20,634 nucleotides of DNA from DATGSL01 sp964645585 (GTDB taxonomy: Bacteria; Verrucomicrobiota; Verrucomicrobiia; Opitutales; T3Sed10-336), in assembly GCA_964645585.1 (NCBI GenBank), contig CAZYAN010000063.1:1-20634 (forward strand). Reading direction: 5' to 3'. Of the stretch, positions 7,527 through 15,052 are shown piece after piece. The translations under genes were made by a program, and so were the position numbers. Below the pieces are notes generated by a model. That model saw only the letters and a program-made list of their open reading frames with translations, was not told where the DNA came from and did not search any database. How positions within the stretch are numbered: position 1 is the first letter of the stretch; the number at the start of each line of letters is the position of its first letter.

Positions 7527-8675
7527 ATGAAGAATAAACAGTCGCCGCAAACCTCCTTGATCGACGTACACGGTGAGCCGAGCTATCGCATAAAGAGTTC
7601 TCGCGTCGAGGCGTTTTTGACCAAACGGGCCGGGCACCTCGCCCCAATCCATTTCACACTCGGAAGGCGAACCGTCAGTCCCTGCTCGCTTTCACCTTGG
7701 CTCCCCAGCGAGTGTCCAAAGGGCACGCCGCCGATCCTCCAGGTTCTCCGCGGCGACTTTTTCTGCCTGCCCTTCGGGGACGACCCGTCCGCGCCGCCCG
7801 TCCACGGCGAAACCGCCAACCGAAGCTGGCGCGCCGAGGAGATTTCCGAGACACGCCTCCGCGTCTCTTTGCGACAAAAGAACGGTGCTCGTATTGAGAA
7901 GATCATCACAATCGACGACGCGACAGCGGCGGTTTATCAAGAACACAAGATCTCCAACCTCGACGGCGATTTCAACTTCGGCCACCACACGGTCCTCGAA
8001 TTTCCCGAAAAAGAGGGACCGTTCCTCGTCAACGTCAGTCGGTTCAAGTTCGGACAAGTCCAGCCCGCCCCGTTCACCAACCCCGCCATCGGCGAATACA
8101 GCGCCCTGAAGACTGGCGGACGAATCCGCTCGCTGCAGCGCGTTCCGCTGGCGACAGGCGGCTGGACCTCCTTGCACGAATATCCGGCACGCGAGGGATT
8201 CGAGGACCTCATCATGCTCACGAGCAGGCCGGGTGATTTTGCTTGGACCGCGGTCACTTTCGATCGCTACATCTGGCTCCAGCTCAAGGATCCCCGCATG
8301 CTGCCGTCAACGCTGTTCTGGCTATCGAACGGCGGACGCCACTACCCCCCATGGAACGGACGCCACCGCCGCCGGCTCGGTTTGGAAGAAGTCTGCTCGC
8401 ACTTCAACGACGGGCTGACGATCTCCCGGGAAGACCGCTTAAAAAAGGAGAAAATCCCGACGACTCGCCGCTTCCATCCGGACATCCCGACATCGATTCG
8501 GTTGATCCACGTCGCTCATCCGGTTCCCCGCGCATTCGGAATGGTCGTCGATGTCAAACGCGAGGGCGCCGGCACCGTGCGCGTCCGGGGTGCCTCCGGC
8601 CGCGAGGTCTCGGTGCCGGTCGCCTGGGAGCATCTGTATGACAAATCACCGGGACCCGGCGAACGACGAGGGTAA
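7527..8675 (+). CDS. Galactose-mutarotase-fold protein (aldose epimerase-like)
   Basis: The protein has 382 residues from ATG 7527. It resembles beta-sandwich sugar-binding proteins of the aldose 1-epimerase superfamily. RGDFFCLPFGDD (residues 75-86) is followed by VHGETANRSW (92-101), matching the substrate-pocket His-Gly and Arg/Trp region. GHHTVLEFP (152-160) is the second pocket histidine strand, and a long sheet runs to SNGGRHYPPWNGRHRRRLGLEE (264-288, quoted in part). No signal peptide is present, so it is cytosolic. A TTG 69 bases upstream extends the frame, but those residues look unlike protein and ATG 7527 begins a normal hydrophilic N-terminus (MKNKQSPQ). It converges on the sugar-catabolic operon, and an epimerase or sugar-acid mutarotase role there is plausible but unproven. 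Confidence 0.72.
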   Translation: MKNKQSPQTSLIDVHGEPSYRIKSSRVEAFLTKRAGHLAPIHFTLGRRTVSPCSLSPWLPSECPKGTPPILQVLRGDFFCLPFGDDPSAPPVHGETANRSWRAEEISETRLRVSLRQKNGARIEKIITIDDATAAVYQEHKISNLDGDFNFGHHTVLEFPEKEGPFLVNVSRFKFGQVQPAPFTNPAIGEYSALKTGGRIRSLQRVPLATGGWTSLHEYPAREGFEDLIMLTSRPGDFAWTAVTFDRYIWLQLKDPRMLPSTLFWLSNGGRHYPPWNGRHRRRLGLEEVCSHFNDGLTISREDRLKKEKIPTTRRFHPDIPTSIRLIHVAHPVPRAFGMVVDVKREGAGTVRVRGASGREVSVPVAWEHLYDKSPGPGERRG

Positions 8676-8724
8676 GAGTCGACGCTTCAGCGCCTGAAAA
8701 GGGCTGAACCCCCAACTCTTTACC
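8671..8724. terminator. Long imperfect hairpin between convergent genes
   Basis: GGTAAGAGT (8671-8679) pairs with ACTCTTTACC (8715-8724), with one bulged base. Inside, TTCAGC (8686-8691) pairs with GCTGAA (8703-8708). The structure sits between the plus-strand stop (8673-8675) and the minus-strand stop (8740-8742), where a bidirectional terminator is expected. Neither side has an immediate T-tract; the nearest is TTTTT (8743-8747) on the plus side. It may act with Rho or as a 3' stabilising stem. Confidence 0.4.
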
Positions 8725-8739
8725 GCCCACTGTCTCTGA

Positions 8740-9771
8740 CTATTTTTGCAATTCACGACATCCCCACTGTTCCGCCAGCGCCAGGCATTCGGAGGCCGGC
8801 AGGACGCCCAGCGAGCTGGCCGGATGGAACAAGCACGATGCCGCCGCGCACACGCCGAGCCGGAGGGCATCCTGAATTGGCCACTCTTCATGAAGGCCAA
8901 ACAAGACACCCGCCGCAAACGCATCCCCGGCCCCAACCGTGCCAGCAATTCGGTCGGGCGGCACCCGCACCGACCCTTGCCAATAAATCGTTCCGTCTGG
9001 CCCGCAAGCGATCGCCCCTTCCGGAAAATGGACGCATGCCCACCGCCGAACACCGCCGCCGGTCAGCTTTCTCACCGCTTTCTCCGCCGCCCCGGGAGCG
9101 AGTTTCCCATCCCGTCTAATGGCAATTCCAGTGATCCTCTCTACCTCGATATCATTGGCAAAAAAGACATCGATGAACGGAAGCGAAATCTGAACGATAT
9201 TTTGAAAATCCGGACTTCCGCTGCTGACAACATCGGCCGAGACCAGAAATCCTTCTTCCGCCGCCGCCTGAAGCAGCCGTGCCGCGCCGGTTCTTCCGTC
9301 TGGGTCAATCCTGTCCAGCCGATCGAGGAGCATCAGGTAACCCAGATGAAATATTCGAGCGGTTGAGTCCAAGAGCGAAACGTGACTGGCGTCGAGCAAG
9401 GCATTGGTTCCTTTCTGATGAAAGAACGTTCGCCGCCCCGTGCCGGCGACGGTAACGACATCCGTGTAGGAGGTCGGCGCCTCGCTCGTCCAACAAAAGC
9501 GCCTCGTATCGATCCCATCTGCTTCACAATCCGCCCGAATTTGCCGTCCGAGCTCATCGTTTGCCAACAGCCCCGCAGCCTCGAGCGGCACGGAAACACC
9601 GAGACGCCGCAGGTCCTTGAGAAGGTTGTAGGGCGATCCGCCGTTACTAGCTTGCTCCTCCGAAATGAGTGCCAGCCCTTCTTCCGTTGGATAGCGATCA
9701 ATGACCTTCACACGATCGATGATCCAATTGCCTGCGGCAAGGAACCCTGAGCGTTGCACGGCCGCGCTCAT
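8740..9771 (-). CDS. PfkB/ribokinase-family carbohydrate kinase
   Basis: This 343-residue cytosolic kinase would phosphorylate a sugar or sugar acid with ATP. The N-terminal strand LAAGNWIIDRV (11-21) leads to the substrate-loop glycines NGGSPYNLLKDLRRLG (43-58). The C-terminal PfkB signature is GTVGAGDAFAAGVLFG (277-292), with Asp283 as the expected catalytic base and the GAGD glycines as anion hole. The length is normal for the family. ATG 9771 lies one base after the stop of the dehydrogenase gene, with AAGG seven bases upstream, so translation is coupled. It is the last gene of the minus-strand run, ahead of the convergent hairpin. The substrate cannot be told; ribokinase, fructokinase and 2-keto-3-deoxygluconate kinase share these motifs. 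Confidence 0.92.
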   Translation of the reverse strand: MSAAVQRSGFLAAGNWIIDRVKVIDRYPTEEGLALISEEQASNGGSPYNLLKDLRRLGVSVPLEAAGLLANDELGRQIRADCEADGIDTRRFCWTSEAPTSYTDVVTVAGTGRRTFFHQKGTNALLDASHVSLLDSTARIFHLGYLMLLDRLDRIDPDGRTGAARLLQAAAEEGFLVSADVVSSGSPDFQNIVQISLPFIDVFFANDIEVERITGIAIRRDGKLAPGAAEKAVRKLTGGGVRRWACVHFPEGAIACGPDGTIYWQGSVRVPPDRIAGTVGAGDAFAAGVLFGLHEEWPIQDALRLGVCAAASCLFHPASSLGVLPASECLALAEQWGCRELQK

Positions 9772-9772
9772 G

Positions 9773-10909
9773 TCATAACCTTATGTCGACTTCCACCACC
9801 TGCCGCTTCCGCTGCGATTCCAGCGCGGCGGCAAACAAACGATGGCTCACCACCGCCTCGGTCGGGGTCACACAGCCGAAACGATTGCCCTGGGCACCGT
9901 CCCGCTCAGCGAGAAACGCTGCCCACATCTGCTGAACGACATCCGGAAAACCAGGTTCAAAAATACCGCCCGTGACCGCCTTGAACGGCGTCTCAAAGCC
10001 GAGATCGGTCTTCTGCCACCATTGATCCTGATCGCGGCGAAAACGCCAGAAGGTCTTCGGCTCCTTTGTATTGAAACGCACTCCGCCTTCCATGCCGAGC
10101 ACTTCGATGAACCATGTATTGGTCTCGCCCGGCGCGATTCGCTTCATTTCGAGTGTCATCGGCACCGTTTCCTGATCGTGCGAACGAACGACTGCGTGCA
10201 GCAGAGCGTTGTCCCACGTGTCGCAAATCGCGCGCCCGCCGCGGCCGTCCGGACGTTCAGGAACGAGGTTGCTCAGTTGGGCGTACACACTTTCCGGATA
10301 CCAATTCAGACGAAACGGCACATGCACGACATGCATCCCAAGATCGCCCATGACGCCGATCTCGCCACACGTGGCAACCTGACGCTTCCAGTTGATCGGC
10401 TTTTCCGGGTTGCAATCGCTCGAATGGTGAAAACCGGCCCGAATTTCAATAAGCCGCCCGAGCTCGCCGGATTGCACCGATTGGACGACCCGTTGCGCGC
10501 CCGGAAAATACGGGAGCTCCGAGCTGCACCGGACGAACCGGCCCGAGCGCTTCGCTTCCGCAAGAATCCTCTCGGCCGCCGCGAGATCAATGCCGAATGG
10601 CTTCTCGGCAAGCAGGTCCTTTCCCGCGCGCAAAATGTCGCAATAAACCTGTTCATGCAGGTTATGCGGTACGGCGGCATAAACGACGTCAACTTCGCCG
10701 TTCGCGAGCAATTCACCATAATCCTTCGTCAACTGCCGGACCGTTGGCAGGCGCCGGAACCAATCGAGGCGCTGTTCATCGAGATCGCAGACCGCCACGA
10801 GTTCAGCTTGAACGGGACAATCTTCCAGCGCAAACCATCGGCCGAACGCGCTGGCCGTTTCGCGACCCATCAGCCCCCCGCCAATGATCCCGATGCGAAC
10901 GGTCTTCAT
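9773..10909 (-). CDS. Gfo/Idh/MocA family NAD(P)-dependent sugar dehydrogenase
   Basis: The protein has 378 residues with no signal peptide. The Rossmann motif is GIIGGGLMGRE (7-17). An acidic residue ends strand 2 (VAVCDLDE, 38-45), which suggests NAD preference. EKPFG (102-106) contains the conserved catalytic Lys-Pro, and GDLGMHVVH (188-196) gives the Asp-x3-His pair typical of active family members. It would oxidise or reduce a hydroxyl of a cyclic sugar or inositol-like polyol; the specific substrate is not evident. ATG 10909 overlaps the aldolase stop in an ATGA junction, and AAGGAG sits eight bases upstream, fixing the start. All catalytic residues appear intact, so this should be an active enzyme. 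Homologues with other roles (oxygenase-like, Tat-exported hydrolases) are less likely given the cytosolic N-terminus. Confidence 0.92.
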   Translation of the reverse strand: MKTVRIGIIGGGLMGRETASAFGRWFALEDCPVQAELVAVCDLDEQRLDWFRRLPTVRQLTKDYGELLANGEVDVVYAAVPHNLHEQVYCDILRAGKDLLAEKPFGIDLAAAERILAEAKRSGRFVRCSSELPYFPGAQRVVQSVQSGELGRLIEIRAGFHHSSDCNPEKPINWKRQVATCGEIGVMGDLGMHVVHVPFRLNWYPESVYAQLSNLVPERPDGRGGRAICDTWDNALLHAVVRSHDQETVPMTLEMKRIAPGETNTWFIEVLGMEGGVRFNTKEPKTFWRFRRDQDQWWQKTDLGFETPFKAVTGGIFEPGFPDVVQQMWAAFLAERDGAQGNRFGCVTPTEAVVSHRLFAAALESQRKRQVVEVDIRL

Positions 10910-11739
10910 TGTCCAATCTCCTTCGCGGCTTCGACCGCGGTCGCACCTTCATGAACAATCCGCATCAACGCACGCGTCATCCCGCGCGGATTCGGGTGCT
11001 GGATCACATTACGGCCATAGACGATTCCAGCCGCGCCCTGCCGGATCAGCTCCTCCGTCCGGCGTAAAACTTCGTTTGCATCGGCCGCACCCCCGCCCCG
11101 AACAAGCACCGGGATCTCGCCCGCTGTTTCAATAACTTTATGATACAATGTCGGATCATCCGTTGGGTCAGCCTTGATAATGTCCGCCCCGAGTTCCACC
11201 GCCTGGCGCACGAGCGGGATGATTTTCTTTTCGTCGCCATCAACCATGTAACCACCCGCCTTCTCGTTTGGGCGAAAAACCAGCGGTTCGATCATCAGCG
11301 GCATGCCTGCCTCGTCGCAGTCCGGTTTGATCTCAAGAATGTTGTCAATGCATTGCTCGGTAACTTCCGGCTCTCCGGGTATGTTGAACAAATTGACCAC
11401 CACGCAGGCCGCGTCGAGCCGAACCGCCTGCCCTACAGGATCGGCGATCATTCGGCTGAAGAGCACGTCCGGAAGCTCGGTCCCGTAGACGTTCGCGATA
11501 TCCGTACGCAACACGAGCGCAGGCTTTTCCTTTCCACGGACTCGCTGAAGCAAATGCGCCTGACCGACTGTTAACTGGATCGCGTCTGGTCCCGCGTCCG
11601 CAACCACACTGACGGCTTTCGCCAAGTCTTCAATGCCTTTAAGAAAGGCGGCCTCGCCAAAAAATCCATGATCAATGGCAACATCAAAGCAGCGGCCGGA
11701 TTCACCATGGAAGAGACGGTTCAATCGGTATTTGTTCAT
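10906..11739 (-). CDS. DhnA/FbaB-type class I aldolase
   Basis: A TIM-barrel aldolase of 277 residues from ATG 11739. DVAIDHGFFGE (19-29) carries the N-terminal DHG motif of the DhnA family. GADIIKADPTDD (184-195) holds the expected Schiff-base Lys189. VRGGG (213-217) and GRNVIQ (242-247) form the phosphate-binding site. Relatives include archaeal fructose-bisphosphate aldolase, LsrF, and aminodideoxyheptulosonate synthase. The product of the neighbouring kinase(s) could be its phosphorylated substrate, splitting into DHAP or another C3 unit. An upstream GTG (11775) would add 12 residues unlike the family, so the ATG is preferred although no strong ribosome site precedes it. It is about 95 bases downstream of the enolase-like gene and overlaps the dehydrogenase gene by four bases. 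Confidence 0.88.
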   Translation of the reverse strand: MNKYRLNRLFHGESGRCFDVAIDHGFFGEAAFLKGIEDLAKAVSVVADAGPDAIQLTVGQAHLLQRVRGKEKPALVLRTDIANVYGTELPDVLFSRMIADPVGQAVRLDAACVVVNLFNIPGEPEVTEQCIDNILEIKPDCDEAGMPLMIEPLVFRPNEKAGGYMVDGDEKKIIPLVRQAVELGADIIKADPTDDPTLYHKVIETAGEIPVLVRGGGAADANEVLRRTEELIRQGAAGIVYGRNVIQHPNPRGMTRALMRIVHEGATAVEAAKEIGQ

Positions 11740-11834
11740 GAATTTAAAAATCGTCTGCGCCGGGTTGATGCACACTTGCTATTGGCGGGCAAAATCACCG
11801 TACATCATTCTTTTCATCAATAAAACAAAATATC

Positions 11835-13130
11835 TTATGACATGCCGCACTTCGCCCCCTGAACCGCTCGAACAGGGGCAAGGGGCCAACCTGCGGAGCC
11901 TTCAATCTCCAGCAGCCGATTGTATTTGGCCAGACGCTCCGATCGGGTGATCGAGCCAATCTTGATCTGATCGGCGCCCCATCCAACAGCAAGATCCGCA
12001 AGCCAGCAGTCCTCTGTTTCCCCGCTTCGAGCGCTTGCGATTACTCCAAAATCAGCTTTCCGGGCCATACGCAGCGCAGCACACGCCTCCGTCAGCGTGC
12101 CAATCTGGTTTACTTTTAGCAATAGAGTGTCCACCGCCCGTTGGACAATCGCTTTCTCAAGCCGCTCGCAGCTTGTGCATAAGAGATCATCCCCCACGAC
12201 CCTGACAGTTCCGTTAATCCGCCGAGTCAGCTCTGTCCAGCCCGCCCAATCCTCTTCGGCCAAACCGTCCTCGATACTCAGGATCGGATAATTCGATACC
12301 CATCTCGATAATCGGTCGATCATTCCACCACTGTCGAGTGTTGCACCATCGACATAGTACATCCCATTCTTGAAAAAATGGCTCGAAGCCACATCCACAG
12401 CAAGAGCAATGTCTATCTTTGGTTCCAGTCCAGCTTGTTCAATCGCAGCCACTGCTAACCCCAGCATTTGTTCCGTTCCCTCAAAGTCGGGAGCCAACCC
12501 CCCTTCATCCGCGACGAGGGCACGCGATCCGTAGGTGCTCGAAACCAAATCCGCGGCACATCGATACACGTCATAAGCCATGGACAACGAACGATTGATC
12601 GTTTTTGAGGAAAGTGGAACGAGCAATACATCCTGAATGGCAACCTGCCCGCCCGCATGCTTCCCCCCGCTGAAAAGATTGATGGCCAATCGCGGAAGGG
12701 TTGCCGGTTTTCTTGGGACCAGTTCTCCAAAATAATGAAACAATTCCACCCCCTCTTCCAGAGCGCATGCGCGGGCGAATGCGAGTGAAACCCCGAGAAG
12801 CGCATTGGCCCCCAGCCGAGATTTTCTGGGACTGCCATCGAGCTCGATTAAATACAAATCCAGCTCTTCCTGCCCGGAAAAGCTCCCATTCCGAACACTT
12901 TCGAAAATTTCACCCTTAACATTTGCCGCGGCGTTCTTGCATCCCAAGCCGCCGTATCGTGTCGAATCACCATCCCGGAGTTCAAAAGCCTCAGCCACCC
13001 CGGTAGAAGCCCCCGACGGCACGGATGCGAATCCGGTCAGCCCGCTTGCCAACGTACATGCAACCTTCAGCGTCGGGCGACCCCGACTGTCGAGAATCTC
13101 CAAAGCGTCCAACGCGTTGATCTTAAACAT
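11835..13130 (-). CDS. Enolase paralogue with altered active site
   Basis: This 431-residue protein has the full enolase layout: ILDSRGRPT (12-20), SGASTG loop (39-44), HAGG (158-161), ADEGGLAP (207-214), DVASS (246-250), SIEDGLAEEDW (285-295), VGDD (312-315), LLKVNQIGTLTE (337-348) and RSGETED (368-374). Metal ligands (Asp246, Glu287, Asp314) and lysines 339 and 390 are present, as is Glu209. However, the catalytic Glu of the QE motif is Asp167 (yeast Glu168), the His of the SHRSGETED motif is Ala367 (yeast His373), the DSRGN Asn is Arg17, and NGG is SGG. The gene lies in a sugar operon, not with glycolytic genes, and its start overlaps the kinase stop by one base with GGAG five bases upstream. 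It may be a true enolase of low activity or catalyse a related dehydration. Confidence 0.85.
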   Translation of the reverse strand: MFKINALDALEILDSRGRPTLKVACTLASGLTGFASVPSGASTGVAEAFELRDGDSTRYGGLGCKNAAANVKGEIFESVRNGSFSGQEELDLYLIELDGSPRKSRLGANALLGVSLAFARACALEEGVELFHYFGELVPRKPATLPRLAINLFSGGKHAGGQVAIQDVLLVPLSSKTINRSLSMAYDVYRCAADLVSSTYGSRALVADEGGLAPDFEGTEQMLGLAVAAIEQAGLEPKIDIALAVDVASSHFFKNGMYYVDGATLDSGGMIDRLSRWVSNYPILSIEDGLAEEDWAGWTELTRRINGTVRVVGDDLLCTSCERLEKAIVQRAVDTLLLKVNQIGTLTEACAALRMARKADFGVIASARSGETEDCWLADLAVGWGADQIKIGSITRSERLAKYNRLLEIEGSAGWPLAPVRAVQGAKCGMS

Positions 13131-14137
13131 TATTTCTCCAGCTGCCTTATGAATGAATCAATCAAACCCGGAACGTCAGCCGGGGGTTCCCGCAACATCG
13201 TCAAGACCGCTCGTTTCTGAACCGTCTTCTCCTCCTCATCCAAGTATTCCAGAGGCGACTTTCCCGCTACTCGAGCCAATAAACAAGCCAGCGTGTGCCG
13301 CGTCACTCTCGCTTCACGGTCCGTTGAGCGATTCTCACATATCTCGGCATACCGCGTCCAAAACTGCATTGCGGCCGCACCAAACTCGTCCCGCCAGTCG
13401 GGCAGGTGGTTCGCCTTAGCCAGAAGATGCGTCAAAGCAAATCCGACATCAAACGCTGGGTCTCCCCAGTGAACGACTTCGAAGTCAAGAAGAACCAGCT
13501 CATTCTGATAAATGATAACGTTCTTCGGACTGTAATCGCCATGAACCAAGGCTTCTCGACAGAGAAAGGTTTCTTTAATCAACCGATGCATGAAGGCGCT
13601 CGCTTCCGGGATAGCCGCCGCCGTATGGCGATAATATGCATCCAAACGCAAGACTTCGAAAAAGGATCGATCTGCAAACAATCGAGAATACTTCTTTGCC
13701 TTTAGGCGACTTCGCTCATGCAAGAAAGCCAAATTCCGCGCAAAACAGGATACATGCTTCTCTTCCACACCTTCATGAAGTAGAATCGATTTCCAATTGA
13801 AATGGGGTGACCCTACCGCACTCATGGCCAGAACACCCACGTCAGTATCCTCGAAAATGAATGCTGGAACGCTTCCCTCAAGAAGCAGAAAAGGCAGCTC
13901 CCGCAGCGCCCTTGCTTCTTGATGGAGACGCTCGGTCGAACAATCCCATACCGACGCAACCCGCAGCCGAACCAGCGCTTGTTTGAGAACCCATTGTTCA
14001 CCTGTTGCCCGCTTCACCAAGACCGTACGGTTCGAAACACCTCCGTCCAGCACCTTGAGTTCAATCTCTTCATCCACGGAAACTTTTCCGGTTTCCCGCA
14101 GATACGCCGCCAGTTCCTGACTATTCTCAATGTTCAT
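13130..14137 (-). CDS. APH-fold small-molecule kinase (methylthioribose/choline kinase-like)
   Basis: The protein has 335 residues with the aminoglycoside phosphotransferase/choline kinase fold. GGVSNRTVLV (32-41) is the nucleotide loop, and VLKQ (50-53) carries the ATP lysine. HGDYSPKNVII (199-209) is the catalytic loop with Asp201 as base and Asn206 as metal ligand. LLDFEVVHWGDPAFD (216-230) holds the DFE metal aspartate and the DPAFD motif. All expected residues are intact. APH relatives phosphorylate hydroxyls of sugars, choline, homoserine or methylthioribose. The setting next to enolase-like and aldolase genes argues for a sugar or sugar-derived substrate, not antibiotic resistance. It follows the GntR gene by about 117 bases and overlaps the enolase-like gene (TAATG junction). 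The substrate is unknown. Confidence 0.85.
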   Translation of the reverse strand: MNIENSQELAAYLRETGKVSVDEEIELKVLDGGVSNRTVLVKRATGEQWVLKQALVRLRVASVWDCSTERLHQEARALRELPFLLLEGSVPAFIFEDTDVGVLAMSAVGSPHFNWKSILLHEGVEEKHVSCFARNLAFLHERSRLKAKKYSRLFADRSFFEVLRLDAYYRHTAAAIPEASAFMHRLIKETFLCREALVHGDYSPKNVIIYQNELVLLDFEVVHWGDPAFDVGFALTHLLAKANHLPDWRDEFGAAAMQFWTRYAEICENRSTDREARVTRHTLACLLARVAGKSPLEYLDEEEKTVQKRAVLTMLREPPADVPGLIDSFIRQLEK

Positions 14138-14254
14138 TCAGTCCCATTGGAGTGAAACCCGCTTCGCTGCCAGAAGGACCGTTGCCCACTTGCTGAACTG
14201 CTGCCCGCTTTCAACAGACTCATCGTTCAAGTTCCGTGATGCCCGTAGCGCATC

Positions 14255-15007
14255 TCATGCATTGATGACGTCTCGTATGGAAGCCAGCCAATCCGGTGTC
14301 TTGGAATCCCCGGCAGGCTCCACTTCATCGAAGCTTGCCAAGGTGTTATTCTTAGCGCGCGTAATATGCCGCGACATAATCCTGCTAGCCGCCACAGGGT
14401 CTCTCCTTCGAACCGAATTGAGGAGCTCTCGATGCTCTTTATTGGCGTTCTTTATAATCAAAAGAAGCGAAAGGTCCGGTTCATCCTTTCGGAATATAAA
14501 CGCCTGAGTCAGCATGCGCAATTCGCTGGCAATTCGCAGAACTTTGCGGTTTCCGCCGCATCTGAACAAGACCAAGTGAAACGCGTAATCAGTCATCACC
14601 CAGCGACGCCGAATTTCCGGTACGGGCGCTTTCACCTCTTCCGTTTCGAGAGCAGCGATAATGGACGCCATTTCTTCATAAAGTTTTGTCAACTGCATGA
14701 GGTTCTCCTCGCTGATCTCTTCAGCAGCCTTTCGAACCACGTAACACTCCAGCAGTTCCCGAAGCTCATATAATTCGAGGATCTCCCGCTGGTCGGGAAC
14801 CTTCACAAACGCCCCGCTGTGAGGTACCAAAGTCACAAGATCGTCGCTCGCCAGCTGATTGATGGCCTCCCGAACCGGTGTTCGGCTAATACCGATTTCC
14901 TTCGCTAAAGTAACCTCGGATAAGCGGCTCCCAGGAGCCAGCTCCCCGGTCACCAGTTTCTCTCGAATATATTCGTATGCCTTCTGTTTTTGTGTGATAT
15001 TCGACAT
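14255..15007 (-). CDS. GntR family regulator, FCD (FadR/VanR-type) subfamily
   Basis: A 250-residue repressor or activator. Residues 5-70 form the GntR winged helix (YEYIREKLVTGELAPGSRLS, then ISRTPVREAINQLASDDLV). Residues ~77-225 are the all-helical FCD ligand domain, with the metal-binding ligands Asp140, His144, His192 and His214 in TDYAFH, KEHREL and SRHI. FCD members typically sense organic acids or sugar acids. It heads the cytosolic set (kinase, enolase-like, aldolase, dehydrogenase, PfkB) and is its likely regulator. The ATG is not preceded by a Shine-Dalgarno sequence; instead it is overlapped by one copy of an 8-base direct repeat, see 15006-15036. The 117 bases downstream to the next gene show no clear promoter. 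Confidence 0.92.
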   Translation of the reverse strand: MSNITQKQKAYEYIREKLVTGELAPGSRLSEVTLAKEIGISRTPVREAINQLASDDLVTLVPHSGAFVKVPDQREILELYELRELLECYVVRKAAEEISEENLMQLTKLYEEMASIIAALETEEVKAPVPEIRRRWVMTDYAFHLVLFRCGGNRKVLRIASELRMLTQAFIFRKDEPDLSLLLIIKNANKEHRELLNSVRRRDPVAASRIMSRHITRAKNNTLASFDEVEPAGDSKTPDWLASIRDVINA

Positions 15008-15036
15008 ATCGCGTTTTTCAATTAATGGATATCGCG
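15006..15036 (-). promoter_or_regulatory. Direct repeats and weak promoter at the GntR gene start
   Basis: On the minus strand CGCGATAT occurs twice (15036-15029 and 15013-15006), 23 bases apart, about two helical turns. A possible -10, ATTAAT (15026-15021), lies between them, with TTGCCG 18 bases upstream as a poor -35. The downstream repeat overlaps the GntR ATG. Such placement fits an operator for autoregulation, but GntR operators are usually dyads, so this remains a suggestion. Transcription from this -10 would leave only a few bases of leader. Confidence 0.3.
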
Positions 15037-15052
15037 GCCGGATGCGGCAAAT

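Noticed and set aside
7020..7537. Open frames crossing or touching the N gap on both strands
   Set aside because: Undetermined bases do not stop translation in silico, so these frames are artefacts. The part after the gap that ends at 7537 has no recognisable family.
9842..10954. Plus-strand open frame of 370 residues
   Set aside because: It is antisense to the Gfo/Idh dehydrogenase, whose motifs and coupled start are clear. The translation is rich in Arg, His and Pro with no recognisable domain.
8740..11739. Myo-inositol catabolic operon (IolG, IolC and aldolase analogues)
   Set aside because: IolE, IolD, IolB and IolA are absent, and the DhnA-type aldolase is not the usual inositol aldolase. 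The three shared families are generic.
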